From contig MCFH01000002.1 in assembly GCA_002104945.1 (NCBI GenBank), positions 248,001-312,000 on the forward strand: a stretch of DNA of 64,000 bases. The letters run 5' to 3'. The first letter of the stretch is position 1, and every line of letters begins with the position of its first letter. The notes beneath the pieces were generated by a model, which saw only the letters and a program-made list of their open reading frames with translations, was not told where the DNA came from and made no database searches. Shown piece by piece: positions 47,811 to 58,536 of the stretch. The DNA comes from Piromyces finnis (Eukaryota; Neocallimastigomycota; Neocallimastigomycetes; Neocallimastigales; Neocallimastigaceae). Made by a program: the position numbers and the translations under genes.

Positions 47811-50570
47811 ATGTTTGCTACAAATAATCAAAATCAAAATGACAATATGTCATACTATAATGGTTTAAATAAGCCTCATTGGTTAAATCAAACTTTAAAA
47901 GGTAAAAAGAAAATTAAATAATTACAGAAGCATTTTATATATGTTTACCAATTTTTAAGAGAAATTATTTATTAATTGGTATTTTTAATTCTAATGATTT
48001 TTTTTTTTTTATTAAAAAAGACGATGAAGAAAATGGTCAAGATATTCCATATGGATTACCAAACACTGATAATTGGAAGGCTGTTGGAAGTCCACCAAGA
48101 AGAATGTCAATTTCTGGTTTACAACAACAAATGATTGATGATAAAGTAAACAATAAAACAGGATTATTAGGCATTGATGATCTTTCTGAAGTTAAAAGAA
48201 GAAGCAGAGCAGCTTCAACCCCTGTTCCTCCAATGGGATTAAATAATGATTTATTTTCATACCAATTTAATGCAGCTACTATGTCACCAATTTCTTTAGC
48301 TGACTCTAAGACAGAGGATTCAACTGAAAATTATTATGGCATTCGTCAAGCTCAACAATGTCAACAATGGAATGAAAGAAACTGGTCTCCATCTCAAACT
48401 AATCCAAATTCTTTATGGAACCAAGAAATGTCATTAAAATCTAATGCTAATAGTATTACTGAAGAAGATCATACTGAGTTGAGTGAAAAAACTGGCTCCT
48501 ATGCTGTTAATAATAATAGTCATTTATCTACTCCACCATTAGTTACTTTAACTACAGCTGATGCTGCTGCTTCTACTATGACTTCAACCGTTGATTTATC
48601 TTCATTACCATCCACTCCAGAAAATCAAATTACTGGAGAAAAAAATGAACCCAAAAATAGTGATGCTGATGGTAGTGAAAAGGAAGCCACTTTATCAAAG
48701 CAAAAACCAGCTGTTGGAAAGATTAGAATCAATACTAATTTAAACCGTGTTGGTAAATTAGAAATGCCAGAGAATAAGGAAGTTCAAGGAAGACACAGAA
48801 GTTCCTCAATTTCTGTTGGAGCATTCAGTGCTCAACAATTCCAACCATCTATTCCTGAAGCTGATGAAGAACAGACAAACAAGCAAGATATATCCTCTTT
48901 CTTAAAGCCAAATAATGTAGAAATGTCCCCATTGAACTTTGGAAGAAGTAACCTTCAACAAAATGCCTTCCTTTCTTCCTTAAATTATGAAGTTCCAAAG
49001 TCAAGAACTCGTTCCAAGTCATCTTCTGAAATTTATGGTAAATTTGCTGAACAAAATCTTTCTAATTTATTGAATAGTGGTCTTGACATCAATGGAATTA
49101 ATAATTATGTTAATGCTTTAGGCGGTATAAATAGCCCTCTTTGGCGTAATAATAATTATAACTTATTACAAGCATTAATGGCAAATTCTCGTAATGGACC
49201 AGCCTCAGCTTCTTTAGTTAATAATATGGCTCAAATGTCTTCTTTAATGGGTAATGATTTATCTAATCTTCATCGTAGATCATCTACTCAGCCAGCTTAT
49301 TCTAATTTTTGGGGCACAACTGGTATTCCAAATGGTACCATTGATGCCAGTGCAAAAAATCCAACATCCCCACTTTCACCAACCATGCCAACAGCATCCT
49401 CTGTCATTACATCACCAATTATATCACCAAACCATGTATCCATGAATAGTAATGGTGGTATTTTGTCTCCACAATTAGGTTATTACCAAAGTACTACTGT
49501 TGCTCCAAATCTTTCCTTAGCTTCACCAACTTCTCAAAGTGCAGGATTGGGTTTTAATCGCTATGGTATCAGTGAAGATGCATTAAAGAACGAAGAAAGT
49601 ATGAGAAGAAATTCACTCACTGGTTCTTTATATGCTTCATTAATGAATGCCAATGGCGGTAACATGAATAGTGCCGGTAATAATAATACCGCAAATGGCG
49701 GTGAAGCTTCTTCTAATGATGAAGTTAAGAAGGCTCTTTCCAACCAAGGTTCCGATTATGTTAACGAAATAGATGATTACTTTGAAAACACTGAACATCG
49801 TACTCGTGCCTGGGTTGAAGCTGGTAAAAATTTACAAAACCAACAGTCTTCTCAACACTGGCCTTTATATATTGTAGAATTCAAGGCTGGTAGAACTGAT
49901 TACTTTTATATTTCTGAAAAGAGTGGTTTGGTTGTAAAGGTTAACGATTTAGTTATTGTTGAAGCTGATAGAGGAAAAGATTTGGGTAAAGTTGTAGCTA
50001 GTAATATTACTAGTTATCAACAAATTCAAGCTTATCAAGCACAACATACAGAGGAAGGAATGGAAATTCAAAAAGATATACAAATTCATCCAAAACGTAT
50101 TTATAGACTTGCACAAAAGGCTGAAATTGATATGTTAATTTCTAAATGTCAAGATGAAGTTAAGGCGAAGAACTTATGTCAAACTAAGGTTCGTCAAAAG
50201 AAACTTCCAATGGAAATAGTTGATGCAGAATTCCAATGGTAATTTAAAAATAGATATCTTTTTTTTTTTTTTTTTTTTTACATCAATAACATTTGTAATG
50301 AATCCAATAAATTTTAGCGAATCATTATTAAATAGATATTTTTATTCCATAAATATAAAATAGGGATAGAAAGAAGTTAACTTTTTATTTCGTTTCCGAT
50401 AGACGCATTGATTTCCGTGAATTAGTTCGTGAATTGTTTAAAATATATAAGACAAGAATTTGGTAAGTATTATAATAATTTATTATAGGTCATTGACCCA
50501 TAAGAGTATTAATTATATTTATAATTTCAAATTAAATAGGATGTGTGCTGTCTCTTCTATTCCAAATTAA
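47811..50570 (+). CDS. PSP1 C-terminal domain protein
   Basis: Member of the PSP1 family; yeast Psp1 is a P-body/mRNA-associated suppressor of DNA polymerase alpha mutations. Four exons: 47811-47901, 48021-50238, 50364-50462, 50540-50570 (812 residues). The first ~590 residues are low-complexity, rich in Ser, Asn, Gln and Pro, with RRSS/RRMS/RSRSKSSS clusters that look like kinase sites. The conserved C-terminal domain starts near residue 615: [77 protein letters not shown] and [23 protein letters not shown]. The last intron splits the Trp codon of RIWM. The domain assignment is firm; a role in translation or mRNA turnover is only inferred from the family. Confidence 0.93.
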
Positions 50571-50622
50571 ATATACAGTTTATAATAATGAAATCTATTA
50601 TAAACAATTACAATAAATAAAA

Positions 50623-50662
<40 letters not shown>

Positions 50663-51763
50663 AAAAGAATGATGAATTAATAATTTAATATCAAATAATA
50701 ACATTCACAAAAAATTTTTTTCAATTTAAAGAAAATTAACAAAATTGTATAAATAATCATTTTATATATATCTATACAAAGGAGTATAAATAATATAATA
50801 TAACAGTAATTAACACATATATAAAATATACATAATAAAGAATTTTTTTTTCGATTTTATATCAGCATTCACTATAACCTTAAAAAAGAAAAGGAAATAA
50901 AAAAATTCTTTATGTCAGTAAAGCGTCAGTTTAAGAAGAAAATAATAAAATATATAAAAAAAAAGAATATAATATAATAATATAATAGTATTAATGATAG
51001 AAAGTACTATTATATACAATTTTATATATATATATATAAATATAAATATAAAGAAATTAAAAACAAACAACAAAAATTATTGTAAAGTACATACAAATTT
51101 TAATATACTTTTATAAATATATAGCTATTATAATAAGATTAGAATATAGAACTAATTATAAAAAATTATCAAATTTTTATTTTTTTAATTTTAATTTATT
51201 TTTATTTTTTATTTTTTATTTTTTTTTTTTTAGTATTTTTTTTTATTTTTTTTTTTTTTTTTATTTTATTATTTATTTATATTATTTTTATAATATTTAT
51301 AACATAAAAATGGAAAAAAAAAAAAAGAAAAGGAAAAAAAAAAAAAAGAAAAAAAGAAAGAAAAAATTATAAAATAAAAAAAAAAAAACATTCAAAAAAT
51401 TATAATAAAATATATATAATATTTTAAGATTTACCTAATAAATATATATATAATTATTATATTAATAATAGTAATATATCCAAATATATATATATTTTTT
51501 TTTTCAAAAGAAAAAATTTTTGTACAAAAGTAATAAAAAAAAATTGAACCATTTTATAAACATAAAAAAATATCAAAAAAAAAAAAAGTGTTTAAATATA
51601 TTTAGGTGTATTTTTTTTAATCGACTAGGTATTAATATTGTAAGGCGAATGATAGTTTAGTCGTTCGTAAAAGTTATTCAGGGTTATTAGAAATTTAGGT
51701 ACAACAGTTTAAGAATAATTTCATTTTTTTAATTGAAAAATATTGTTAAATCATTGGGGCCTC
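50571..51763. other. Spacer between the PSP1-domain gene and the LINE insertion
   Basis: About 1.2 kb. It contains A-run 50630-50660, then a T-dominated tract (about 51176-51270) followed by an A/G-only tract (51305-51375). The final 150 bp (51600-51763) are less A/T-rich and form the 5' flank of the insertion. No gene is seen. Confidence 0.7.
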
Positions 51764-51776
51764 AGGGCAATTTGGT
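51764..51776. repeat. Target-site duplication, 5' copy (LINE insertion A)
   Basis: AGGGCAATTTGGT, identical to 57551-57563, which directly follows the poly(A) tail of the element. Confidence 0.92.
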
Positions 51777-51965
51777 ATAGTAATAGTTCTAATAATCCGG
51801 TGAATATTAATGTGTATGATTATTCTAGTGTGTGCAGTAAAATATTTAAATTCCTTCTTGGGGGAAGAAGTTTTAACAATATTAATTACAATTCAAGGGA
51901 ATGGAAAGAACTTTGTAAGCGTCAGATTCAATCTGGTACTAATGAAGGAACACCATTCTTGACGG
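51777..51965 (+). repeat. Misplaced 189-bp copy of the LINE 3' coding segment (5' end of the insertion)
   Basis: Base-for-base identical to 56931-57119 by eye, with mismatches immediately outside both ends. It starts exactly at the 5' target-site duplication and is joined at 51966 to the leader. An ATG-started short frame crosses it (51743-51997), but this is a fragment of the retrotransposon protein, not a gene. Confidence 0.93.
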
Positions 51966-52735
51966 GTCCTCTTGGGAACGTGCCTTCATTTATTTAATAA
52001 ATGTAGTTTCTCAAGGGGGTCTACTCATGCTCATGGTACTGAGAGAGTAGAAAGAATTAAATCCAAGTATTGCGCAATGGATGCTTGGTTAGTCTTTAAG
52101 GGAAAATTATTAGGACTAAGCTCATGGTACTGAGCGATTAAAAAACATTTTATTCATCGAATTTAAGTATTTGATGAATAAGTTGAATGTTTGATACTCA
52201 GGTAAGTTTGTATAGTATTTAATTAGAAGAGTAATACATTTTGTTGCTGTATTTTTTTTCTTTTATTCATGTATTCATGTAGTACTACTCTTCTCTTGTA
52301 AGAATCCAATGTAGTCAACTTTAGCATTTGCATTGTATTTTTATATTCATGTAGCTATTGTTGTATTGTTTCTTGTAAGAGACTGATTCACTCTACATCA
52401 TGTAAAAATACTATTCACAAGCTTTCTGGTGTCGACATTCTTGATTCAAATTTTTTACCAATTTAAATATTTAATGAAAAGAAAAGTCAAACAAGTTTAG
52501 TGTCAAAAAGCGAATCGAATTTACTAACAACAAACCAAAACTAGAATTTTTAAAGAAAATTTACAACTAGAATTCAAAAAAAAGAAACTTTAAACAAAGC
52601 ATCGTAACAATTTTTGTACTATCCAGTACTTTTAAGAAGAGAGAGAGAGACAGATTTTTTTCCATATACGTTATATTTGTAATTTTTATTAGTATTTATT
52701 TTATATTCAATATTTTTTAATTAGAATTTATTATC
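51966..52735 (+). promoter_or_regulatory. LINE 5' leader with internal repeats
   Basis: Non-coding 770-bp leader before the retrotransposon ATG. GCTCATGGTACTGAG occurs at 52029-52043 and 52120-52134; each copy has CTCA...TGAG arms. Two further related blocks share TATTCATGTAG followed by CTTGTAAGA (about 52265-52305 and 52340-52380). An internal promoter is expected here for an APE-type LINE, but no defined element is recognised. Confidence 0.6.
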
Positions 52736-55700
52736 ATGTCAGTCCTTTATATTAAAGATAAGAATTATATCAGACGTGGTACCCGGTCTTATAGTATCCC
52801 CTTAGATGATATTCGCTCCTTCTTTATCCGTGGTATTCGATCATGGTCAGTAAATATGCTATGGGAAAAACTCGAGGTTATTCTAGAAGATAAATTTAAT
52901 TCAGTTATTAGTGTTAAATATTTTCAAACTTTCAATGATCACTTTTTCTTAGTCAAGGTTCATGGTTCATCAAAAGATTGTATTAAAATCTTACACATGT
53001 TAAAGAAGAAACTTTCAGTTACCTCAATTTCCTTTTCAGCTCGTAGTAGAAGGAATCACAAATACACTTTTTCCACTCTCAAACGTAAAATTTTAGTTTC
53101 TAATAAACATCAACATTCTATTCAACATTCATTTCAACAATCAGTTCAACAATCTCATCAACAATCCGATCTTCAACAAGATCTTCAACAAGATCTTCAA
53201 CAAGTTTCCCATCATGAAAATATTCCAGATCTACAGCAAACACAATTTCAATCTCAACATTCAACAATTAATTCTAATAGTTCTATCAACTCTGATAACA
53301 GTTCAATAGTTGATAGTTCTTCAGTTTCACAGCCATCTAGTAATAGTTCTACTTATTCCTCTGATGCATCATCCATTAATAACGATGACTTTAATAATAA
53401 TAATAATAGCAACGATTCTTCCTCATCCAACAAGCCTGATAACTTTTCTTTTTGTCTTAGTTGGAACACCAATGGGTGGAATCACGAAAAGAGAGATAGT
53501 ATTAGCTATTTCACAGTTATTTTCAAACCATTATTTTTATGTTTCCAAGAAACTGGTAATGGTTCTGGTTCGAATACAGATTATCCTTGTCGTGTTACTT
53601 TGCGAAACTATAGACACTTTTTCAAGAAAGCTGACGAATCAGTTCCGGGAATGAGAGGTTTATATTTAGGTTTTCACAATTCGTGTCAAGCCTCACTTGA
53701 AAACTTCTCTGGAAAGTATATTATTTCTATTTATACTTTTAGTCTCTGGAATAGATTCAAATGCTCGATTGGAAATGTTTATATGCCTCATAGTCATCAC
53801 AACATCTATGTTGATCATGCAAAGTTAGAAGTTCGCTTGTGGTTACAAACTCATTCATCCCATCCATCGATTCTTGTTGGTGATTTTAATATGTCTAAAG
53901 TAAAATTATCCAACTGGTTATCAACTAATGGATTAGGAGATTGGGAAATTCTTCCGCTTAGAGGGTCGACTATCTCTTGGACTCGAGGTGAACAATCTTC
54001 CGACATTGACCATGCTCTTATCAATTCGAAGATGAAAGATCTTATTCACTCAGGATCATTTATAAATAATTTTTATCCTGTATCAGACCATAAGCCACTT
54101 CTTATTAATGGTAAAATTATTCCTATGGAAGATTTTTCTAATGACTTTAATGTTCCTAAGAAAATTCTGAAATGGAATAGATTAAAATGTATTGAGGAAA
54201 AGGAATCTATTCTTAGTCATAATAAATTCCAAATTCTTTCAGCAAAATTCAACGATCCTAATGTTTCTACAGATGAACTTTCCAAAGAGTTTACTTCAAC
54301 TGCTTTTTCAATTGCAGACGAGCTCAGTATTACCTCAGCAAATAATGTTATAAAGTCTTCATTTCATATTTCACAACAAATTTTTAATCTCCAAAAAATC
54401 AAAATGAAGTTGTATAAGAGATTTAAAAAAGAAAGAATTTATGATATAGATGAATTTATTAAAAGAATTAAAATCTACCATAAGCTCATTGATTACATCC
54501 ACAAAAGATGTAATGAATTTAGGAAACAAGAATATCTTCATTGGATTAAAACAGGATGTGAGTATATGAAGAGTCATAATCCTAAGAAGGCCTGGAAATG
54601 GATCAAGAAAACTGCAAAAATTGGAAAAGATTCTTTCTTTATTGCTCAACCAATTAAAAACAAAAATGGAGAATTAGTTGTTGCTACGGAAGAACAACTA
54701 GATGTGTGGCATGATCATTTCGAAAACCTTGCATCAGATCCAAGTGGTGTAAGTCTTGATTTAGAGCATTGGTATGAAGAACCAACGAATAAACGTTTTT
54801 CACTTCCTATGCTTGATGAGTGGGATATCAACCAAGATATTAGTATTGATGAAGTCAAGTCAGCTATCCTCTCTACTCCAAATTATAAAGCATCAGGTCC
54901 GGATGGTATTCCAATTGAATTTTACAAAGCATTAATTCCATCAAGTAATGATTCTAATAATGCTACAGATAATAATTCTTCCGGTAATACCACTTCAGAT
55001 AATGATGCTTATGGTTTAAATTTTATTCTTAAATTATTCAACCGTATTTGGGATGGAGATTTCCCCAACTCATGGAATGAATCCAGTATTGTTTCCATTC
55101 CTAACTAAGAAGGGAGATTTGACAGATTGTGATAACTATCGAGGTATATCACTTATCAATAATGGTATTAAGTTGATTTCCAAAATTGTCACCACTAGAA
55201 TTTCAGAATATGGTCTAAAGAATAATTTCATTAGACCTGAACAATTTGGTTTTCGAAAAAGGAAGAAAGTATCAGTCTTTTCATTTCAATCCAAGAAATA
55301 TGCCGTAGACGTCAATTAGATAATAAAGAGACATATTTGGCCTTTTTAGATTTCAGGAAAGCATACGATTCAGTCCCAATCGGTAATATTCTCCATAAAT
55401 TAGATTGTTTAGGAATCCGAGGTAAGAGTTTACAATTTATCAAAAATTTATATTTAACATCTAAGGCTAATGTCAAATTAGATGGACAATTCTCGAAATC
55501 TTTTGATGTGAAGAAAGGAGTCCGTCAAGGTTGCCCTCTTTCTCCTATTCTCTTTAATCTCTTTATTAATGATATATTTAAAGAGTGTGAAGATCTAGGA
55601 GTCAGTTTAGGTGACACTCGATGCTGTGGTGGACTTTTTGCAGATGATATAGTTATTTGTGCTCCAACAAGAGGATGCTTAAAAAAGATGCTTAGAAGAG

Positions 55701-57283
55701 TTAATGAATGGGCCTTGTATAATGAAATGGAATTTGGTATCCAGAAATGTTCAACGATGGTGATTCGTCCTGAATCAATAGAAAATCAGAACAAGAGAGA
55801 TCCAACATTTTACTTAGCAGGACAACCCATTCCAACTACTGATTGCTATACTTATCTTGGTGTTCCATTTGATAAGAATCTGTCCCTTAAACCAGTAATT
55901 AAAGCTCTTAATAACAAGGTTTTGAAAGGGCTTTTCTCAGTCAGTAAATTCTTAAGAAATCCTAATATTCCTATTCCTTTCAAAAAGCTAGTACTTAACT
56001 CACAAGTGATTAGCAGAGTTTCATACTTTGCACCATTACTTGGATCCAACAAAGCTAGGTCTAGGATTGCTCAGAAGCATGTTAACAAAGGAATACGATG
56101 GATTGCCGGAGTTCATAAAGCTGTATCGTTTATATCTTTATACTCTATTTCAAAAGATTTGAATATTCCTCCATTGTCAGCCAAATGTGCGTTAGCTCAG
56201 GTTAGATGTTTTAACAAATGGAAAAACTCAAATTGTATTATCTCACACCTTGTCAATTACATTCCTAAATTTAGAAAATACACGTGGTGCAAATCAAGTA
56301 GGACACTTGATAAAAAATTAAAGAAACATGGAGATGTTAAAGCAGTTAAAAACTTTTATTGGAAAGATCTCAAAGGGAATTCAATCAAAGCGCAATATTA
56401 TGATGATAATAAATTTATTGAAACTAAAGATTTTATTAAATTATGTTATGAATACCCAGAGTTTGCCTATGGCTTCTACTGGCTATTGAAAGCAAGAAGC
56501 GGATACAAGTTGGATGCTAGAGTTGCCAAAGCTGCTAAATTTGTTGATCCAGTTTGTCCTAACTACTGTCCATGTTGCAAGTGTGGAGATCAAAGTATTA
56601 AACATTGGTTATTAGATTGTCCAACATTTAGAGATATCCGTATTAAACATTATGATTCTATAATCCAGCTATTAAATTTTTTCAGTCAACGTAATTCCAA
56701 TAGTCCTATCAATAATAATGAAAATGTTAATATCAGCAGAGATAGCAATAACAGTAATAGTAATAGTAACAATAGTAGTAATAACAATAGTAATAGTAAC
56801 AATAGTAATAATAACAATAGTAGTAATAGAAATAGTAATAATAACAATAGTAGTTATAGAAATAATAATACTAGTAATGATAGCAATAGTGAAGATAATA
56901 ATTCTAATTTAGATAGTAATTTAGTTAATGATAGTAATAGTTCTAATAATCCGGTGAATATTAATGTGTATGATTATTCTAGTGTGTGCAGTAAAATATT
57001 TAAATTCCTTCTTGGGGGAAGAAGTTTTAACAATATTAATTACAATTCAAGGGAATGGAAAGAACTTTGTAAGCGTCAGATTCAATCTGGTACTAATGAA
57101 GGAACACCATTCTTGACGGTAACCGCGGAACTTCTAACCAAAATCATGCCTTTTGCTATTGGCCAGCAATGGTCAATGTTCAAAAGGTTTGAAGCAACAT
57201 CCAAGAGCGTCAATGCTGAAGAAACAGTAAGACAGGCCAGGAGGGCCAGCGCAACCAATGGAGATCATAATTTTGTCCCATGA
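52736..57283 (+). pseudogene. LINE endonuclease-reverse transcriptase ORF with two frame breaks
   Basis: Coding region of insertion A, about 1515 codons if read through. Residues 1-115 are a basic domain of unknown role, followed by a Gln/His/Ser-rich linker. The APE-type endonuclease runs from SWNTNGW (about residue 242) through CFQETG and VGDFN (about 383) to SDHKP (about 450). The reverse transcriptase shows GPDGIPIEF, FLDFRKAYDSVP, RQGCPLSPILFN, the catalytic FADD (55637-55648) and YLGVPF. The C-terminus has a Cys/His cluster (CPCCKCG...HWLLDC) and a Ser/Asn repeat (56700-56940). The frame ends at TAA 55106-55108; the RT continues in another frame to about 55259, then returns to the first frame. 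The two breaks are length-compensating, so either two mutations or two assembly indels are possible. No active product as drawn. Confidence 0.88.
56931..57119 (+). repeat. Source-type 189-bp segment within the LINE ORF
   Basis: In-place counterpart of 51777-51965, encoding part of the C-terminal region after the Ser/Asn repeat and including the residues SVCSKIFKFLLGGRSF. Confidence 0.93.
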
Positions 57284-57317
57284 TAAAATTTTGATCTTTG
57301 GCTCGGTGTCCCATTGG
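57255..57317 (+). other. Hairpin spanning the LINE stop codon and 3' UTR start
   Basis: AGATCATAATTTT (57262-57274) pairs with AAAATTTTGATCT (57285-57297) with one mismatch. An outer CCAATGG (57255-57261) pairs with CCATTGG (57311-57317). The stop TGA 57281-57283 sits in the loop. It is a candidate 3' recognition structure for the reverse transcriptase, by analogy with stringent LINEs. Confidence 0.6.
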
Positions 57318-57518
57318 AAGTCAAATACAATTATTATACTTTAGTATGATAGTGGCTTTCTTACTTTAATTAAAATTACTAGAATACATTATACCCAATT
57401 TTTATTCATTTGTGTTTATTTAAACATATTTTTTTTATTTTTATTTTATTTTAATTTTTATATTTCATGTATTATAATTTTAATTAAATTAATAATAAAG
57501 TTTAAAATATTTGATGCC

Positions 57519-57550
<32 letters not shown>
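57284..57550 (+). other. LINE 3' UTR and poly(A) tail
   Basis: About 238 bp of UTR, AATAAA at 57494-57499, then about 30 A from 57522, running directly into the 3' target-site duplication. Confidence 0.88.
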
Positions 57551-57557
<7 letters not shown>

Positions 57558-57563
57558 TTTGGT
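57551..57563. repeat. Target-site duplication, 3' copy (LINE insertion A)
   Basis: AGGGCAATTTGGT, identical to 51764-51776. Joining the outer flanks predicts an empty site reading GGGGCCTC, one TSD copy, then TTTCATAATA. Confidence 0.92.
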
Positions 57564-57882
57564 TTTCATAATAAAGAAGAATACGTTAGCTTATTTATTT
57601 CCATGTTACTTTTCTTTTTTATTTCATTTAATTTATTAGGTAAGGACCAATCCCACACAGTATAAATTGCAGAGTTCATTGAACTTTTTATGCAACTTTA
57701 ATAATTATTTTATTTTATTTTATATTTATATTTTTATATATATTTTATTTTTATTTATTTATTATATCAATATGTATTATTACCTAATATAAAGTAATAT
57801 CTCAAATTAAATAAATAAACACAAGAAGAAGTGTATTTTCTTCCTAGTTTAAAAAAAGAAAAATTGGGGGGCTCAGGGTTTA
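57564..57882. other. Spacer between the two LINE insertions
   Basis: About 320 bp of host-like A/T-rich sequence with a slightly C-rich patch (ACCAATCCCACACAG near 57647-57661). It ends in TTGGGGGGCTCAGGG, resembling the TTGGGGCCTCAGGG that precedes insertion A. Confidence 0.65.
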
Positions 57883-57896
57883 TCCATTTTAGACAA
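57883..57896. repeat. Degenerate target-site duplication, 5' copy (insertion B)
   Basis: TCCATTTTAGACAA; 12 of 14 bases match TCCCATTTAGACAA at 58523-58536. Confidence 0.75.
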
Positions 57897-58522
57897 GATA
57901 AGAATTTATCTCTTAAACTAGTTATTAGAGCTCTTAATAATAAGGTTTTGAAAGGACTTTTCTCAGTAAGTAAATTCTTAAGAAATCCTAATATTCCTAT
58001 TCCCTTCAAAAAGCTAGTAATTAAGTAATTAACTTACAAGTGATCAGCAGAGTTTTATACCTTGCACTATTACTTGGATCCAACAAAGCTAGGTCAATTA
58101 CATTCCTAAATTTAGAAAATATATATGATACAAATTAAGTAGGACACTTGATAAAAAATTAAAGAAGCATGGAGATGTTAAAGCAGTTAAAAACTTTTAT
58201 TGGAAAGATCTCAAAGGAAATTCAATCAAAGCTCAATACTATGATGATAATAAATTTATTGAAACTAAAGATTTTATTAATTATATTATGAATACCCAAA
58301 GTTTGCCTATGATTTCTACTGGCTATTGAAAGCAAGAAGCGGATACAAGTTAGACACTAGAGTTGCAAAAACTGCTAAATTTGTTGATCCATTTTATCCT
58401 AATTATTGTCAATGTTGCAAGAGTAGAGATCAAAGTATTAAACATTGATTATTAGATTGTCCAACTTTTATGTATTAAATTAATAATAAAGTTTAAAAAT
58501 ATTTAATGTGTTAAAAAAAAAA
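57897..58522 (+). mobile_element. Short decayed LINE copy, insertion B, 5'-truncated with internal deletions
   Basis: Similar to insertion A but riddled with substitutions and stops. It aligns to A from about 55871 to 56063, then jumps to about 56255, continues to about 56626, then jumps to the 3' UTR (about 57466 onward) with its AATAAA (58485-58490) and about 10 A. The similarity starts right after the 5' degenerate TSD and the A-run ends right before the 3' one. Much older than A judging from TSD decay and coding damage. Confidence 0.88.
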
Positions 58523-58536
58523 TCCCATTTAGACAA
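58523..58536. repeat. Degenerate target-site duplication, 3' copy (insertion B)
   Basis: TCCCATTTAGACAA directly after the short poly(A) of insertion B; see the 5' partner at 57883-57896. Confidence 0.75.

Larger units (their letters stand above)
51777..57550 (+). mobile_element. Non-LTR (LINE-type) retrotransposon, insertion A, full or near full length
   Basis: A 5.8-kb insertion flanked by perfect 13-bp target-site duplications and ending in a run of about 30 A after an AATAAA (57494-57499). In order it has: a 189-bp out-of-place copy of its own 3' coding segment (51777-51965), a 5' leader (51966-52735), one long coding region for an APE-type endonuclease and a reverse transcriptase (52736-57283), a hairpin spanning the stop codon, and a short 3' UTR. 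The endonuclease type and the CCHC-like C-terminus place it among APE-bearing LINEs; I do not assign a clade. Perfect TSDs and perfect identity of the internal 189-bp pair indicate a recent insertion. No separate ORF1 is present. Confidence 0.93.

Noticed and set aside
51743-51997. Short frame before the LINE leader, considered as a separate gene
   Set aside because: Its central part is identical to the C-terminal region of the retrotransposon ORF and it begins in the target-site flank; it is the misplaced 189-bp copy.
55053-55319. Programmed ribosomal frameshift in the LINE ORF
   Set aside because: The out-of-frame stretch lies inside the RT core and returns to the original frame after about 150 bp, without a slippery site plus structure; two indels explain it better.
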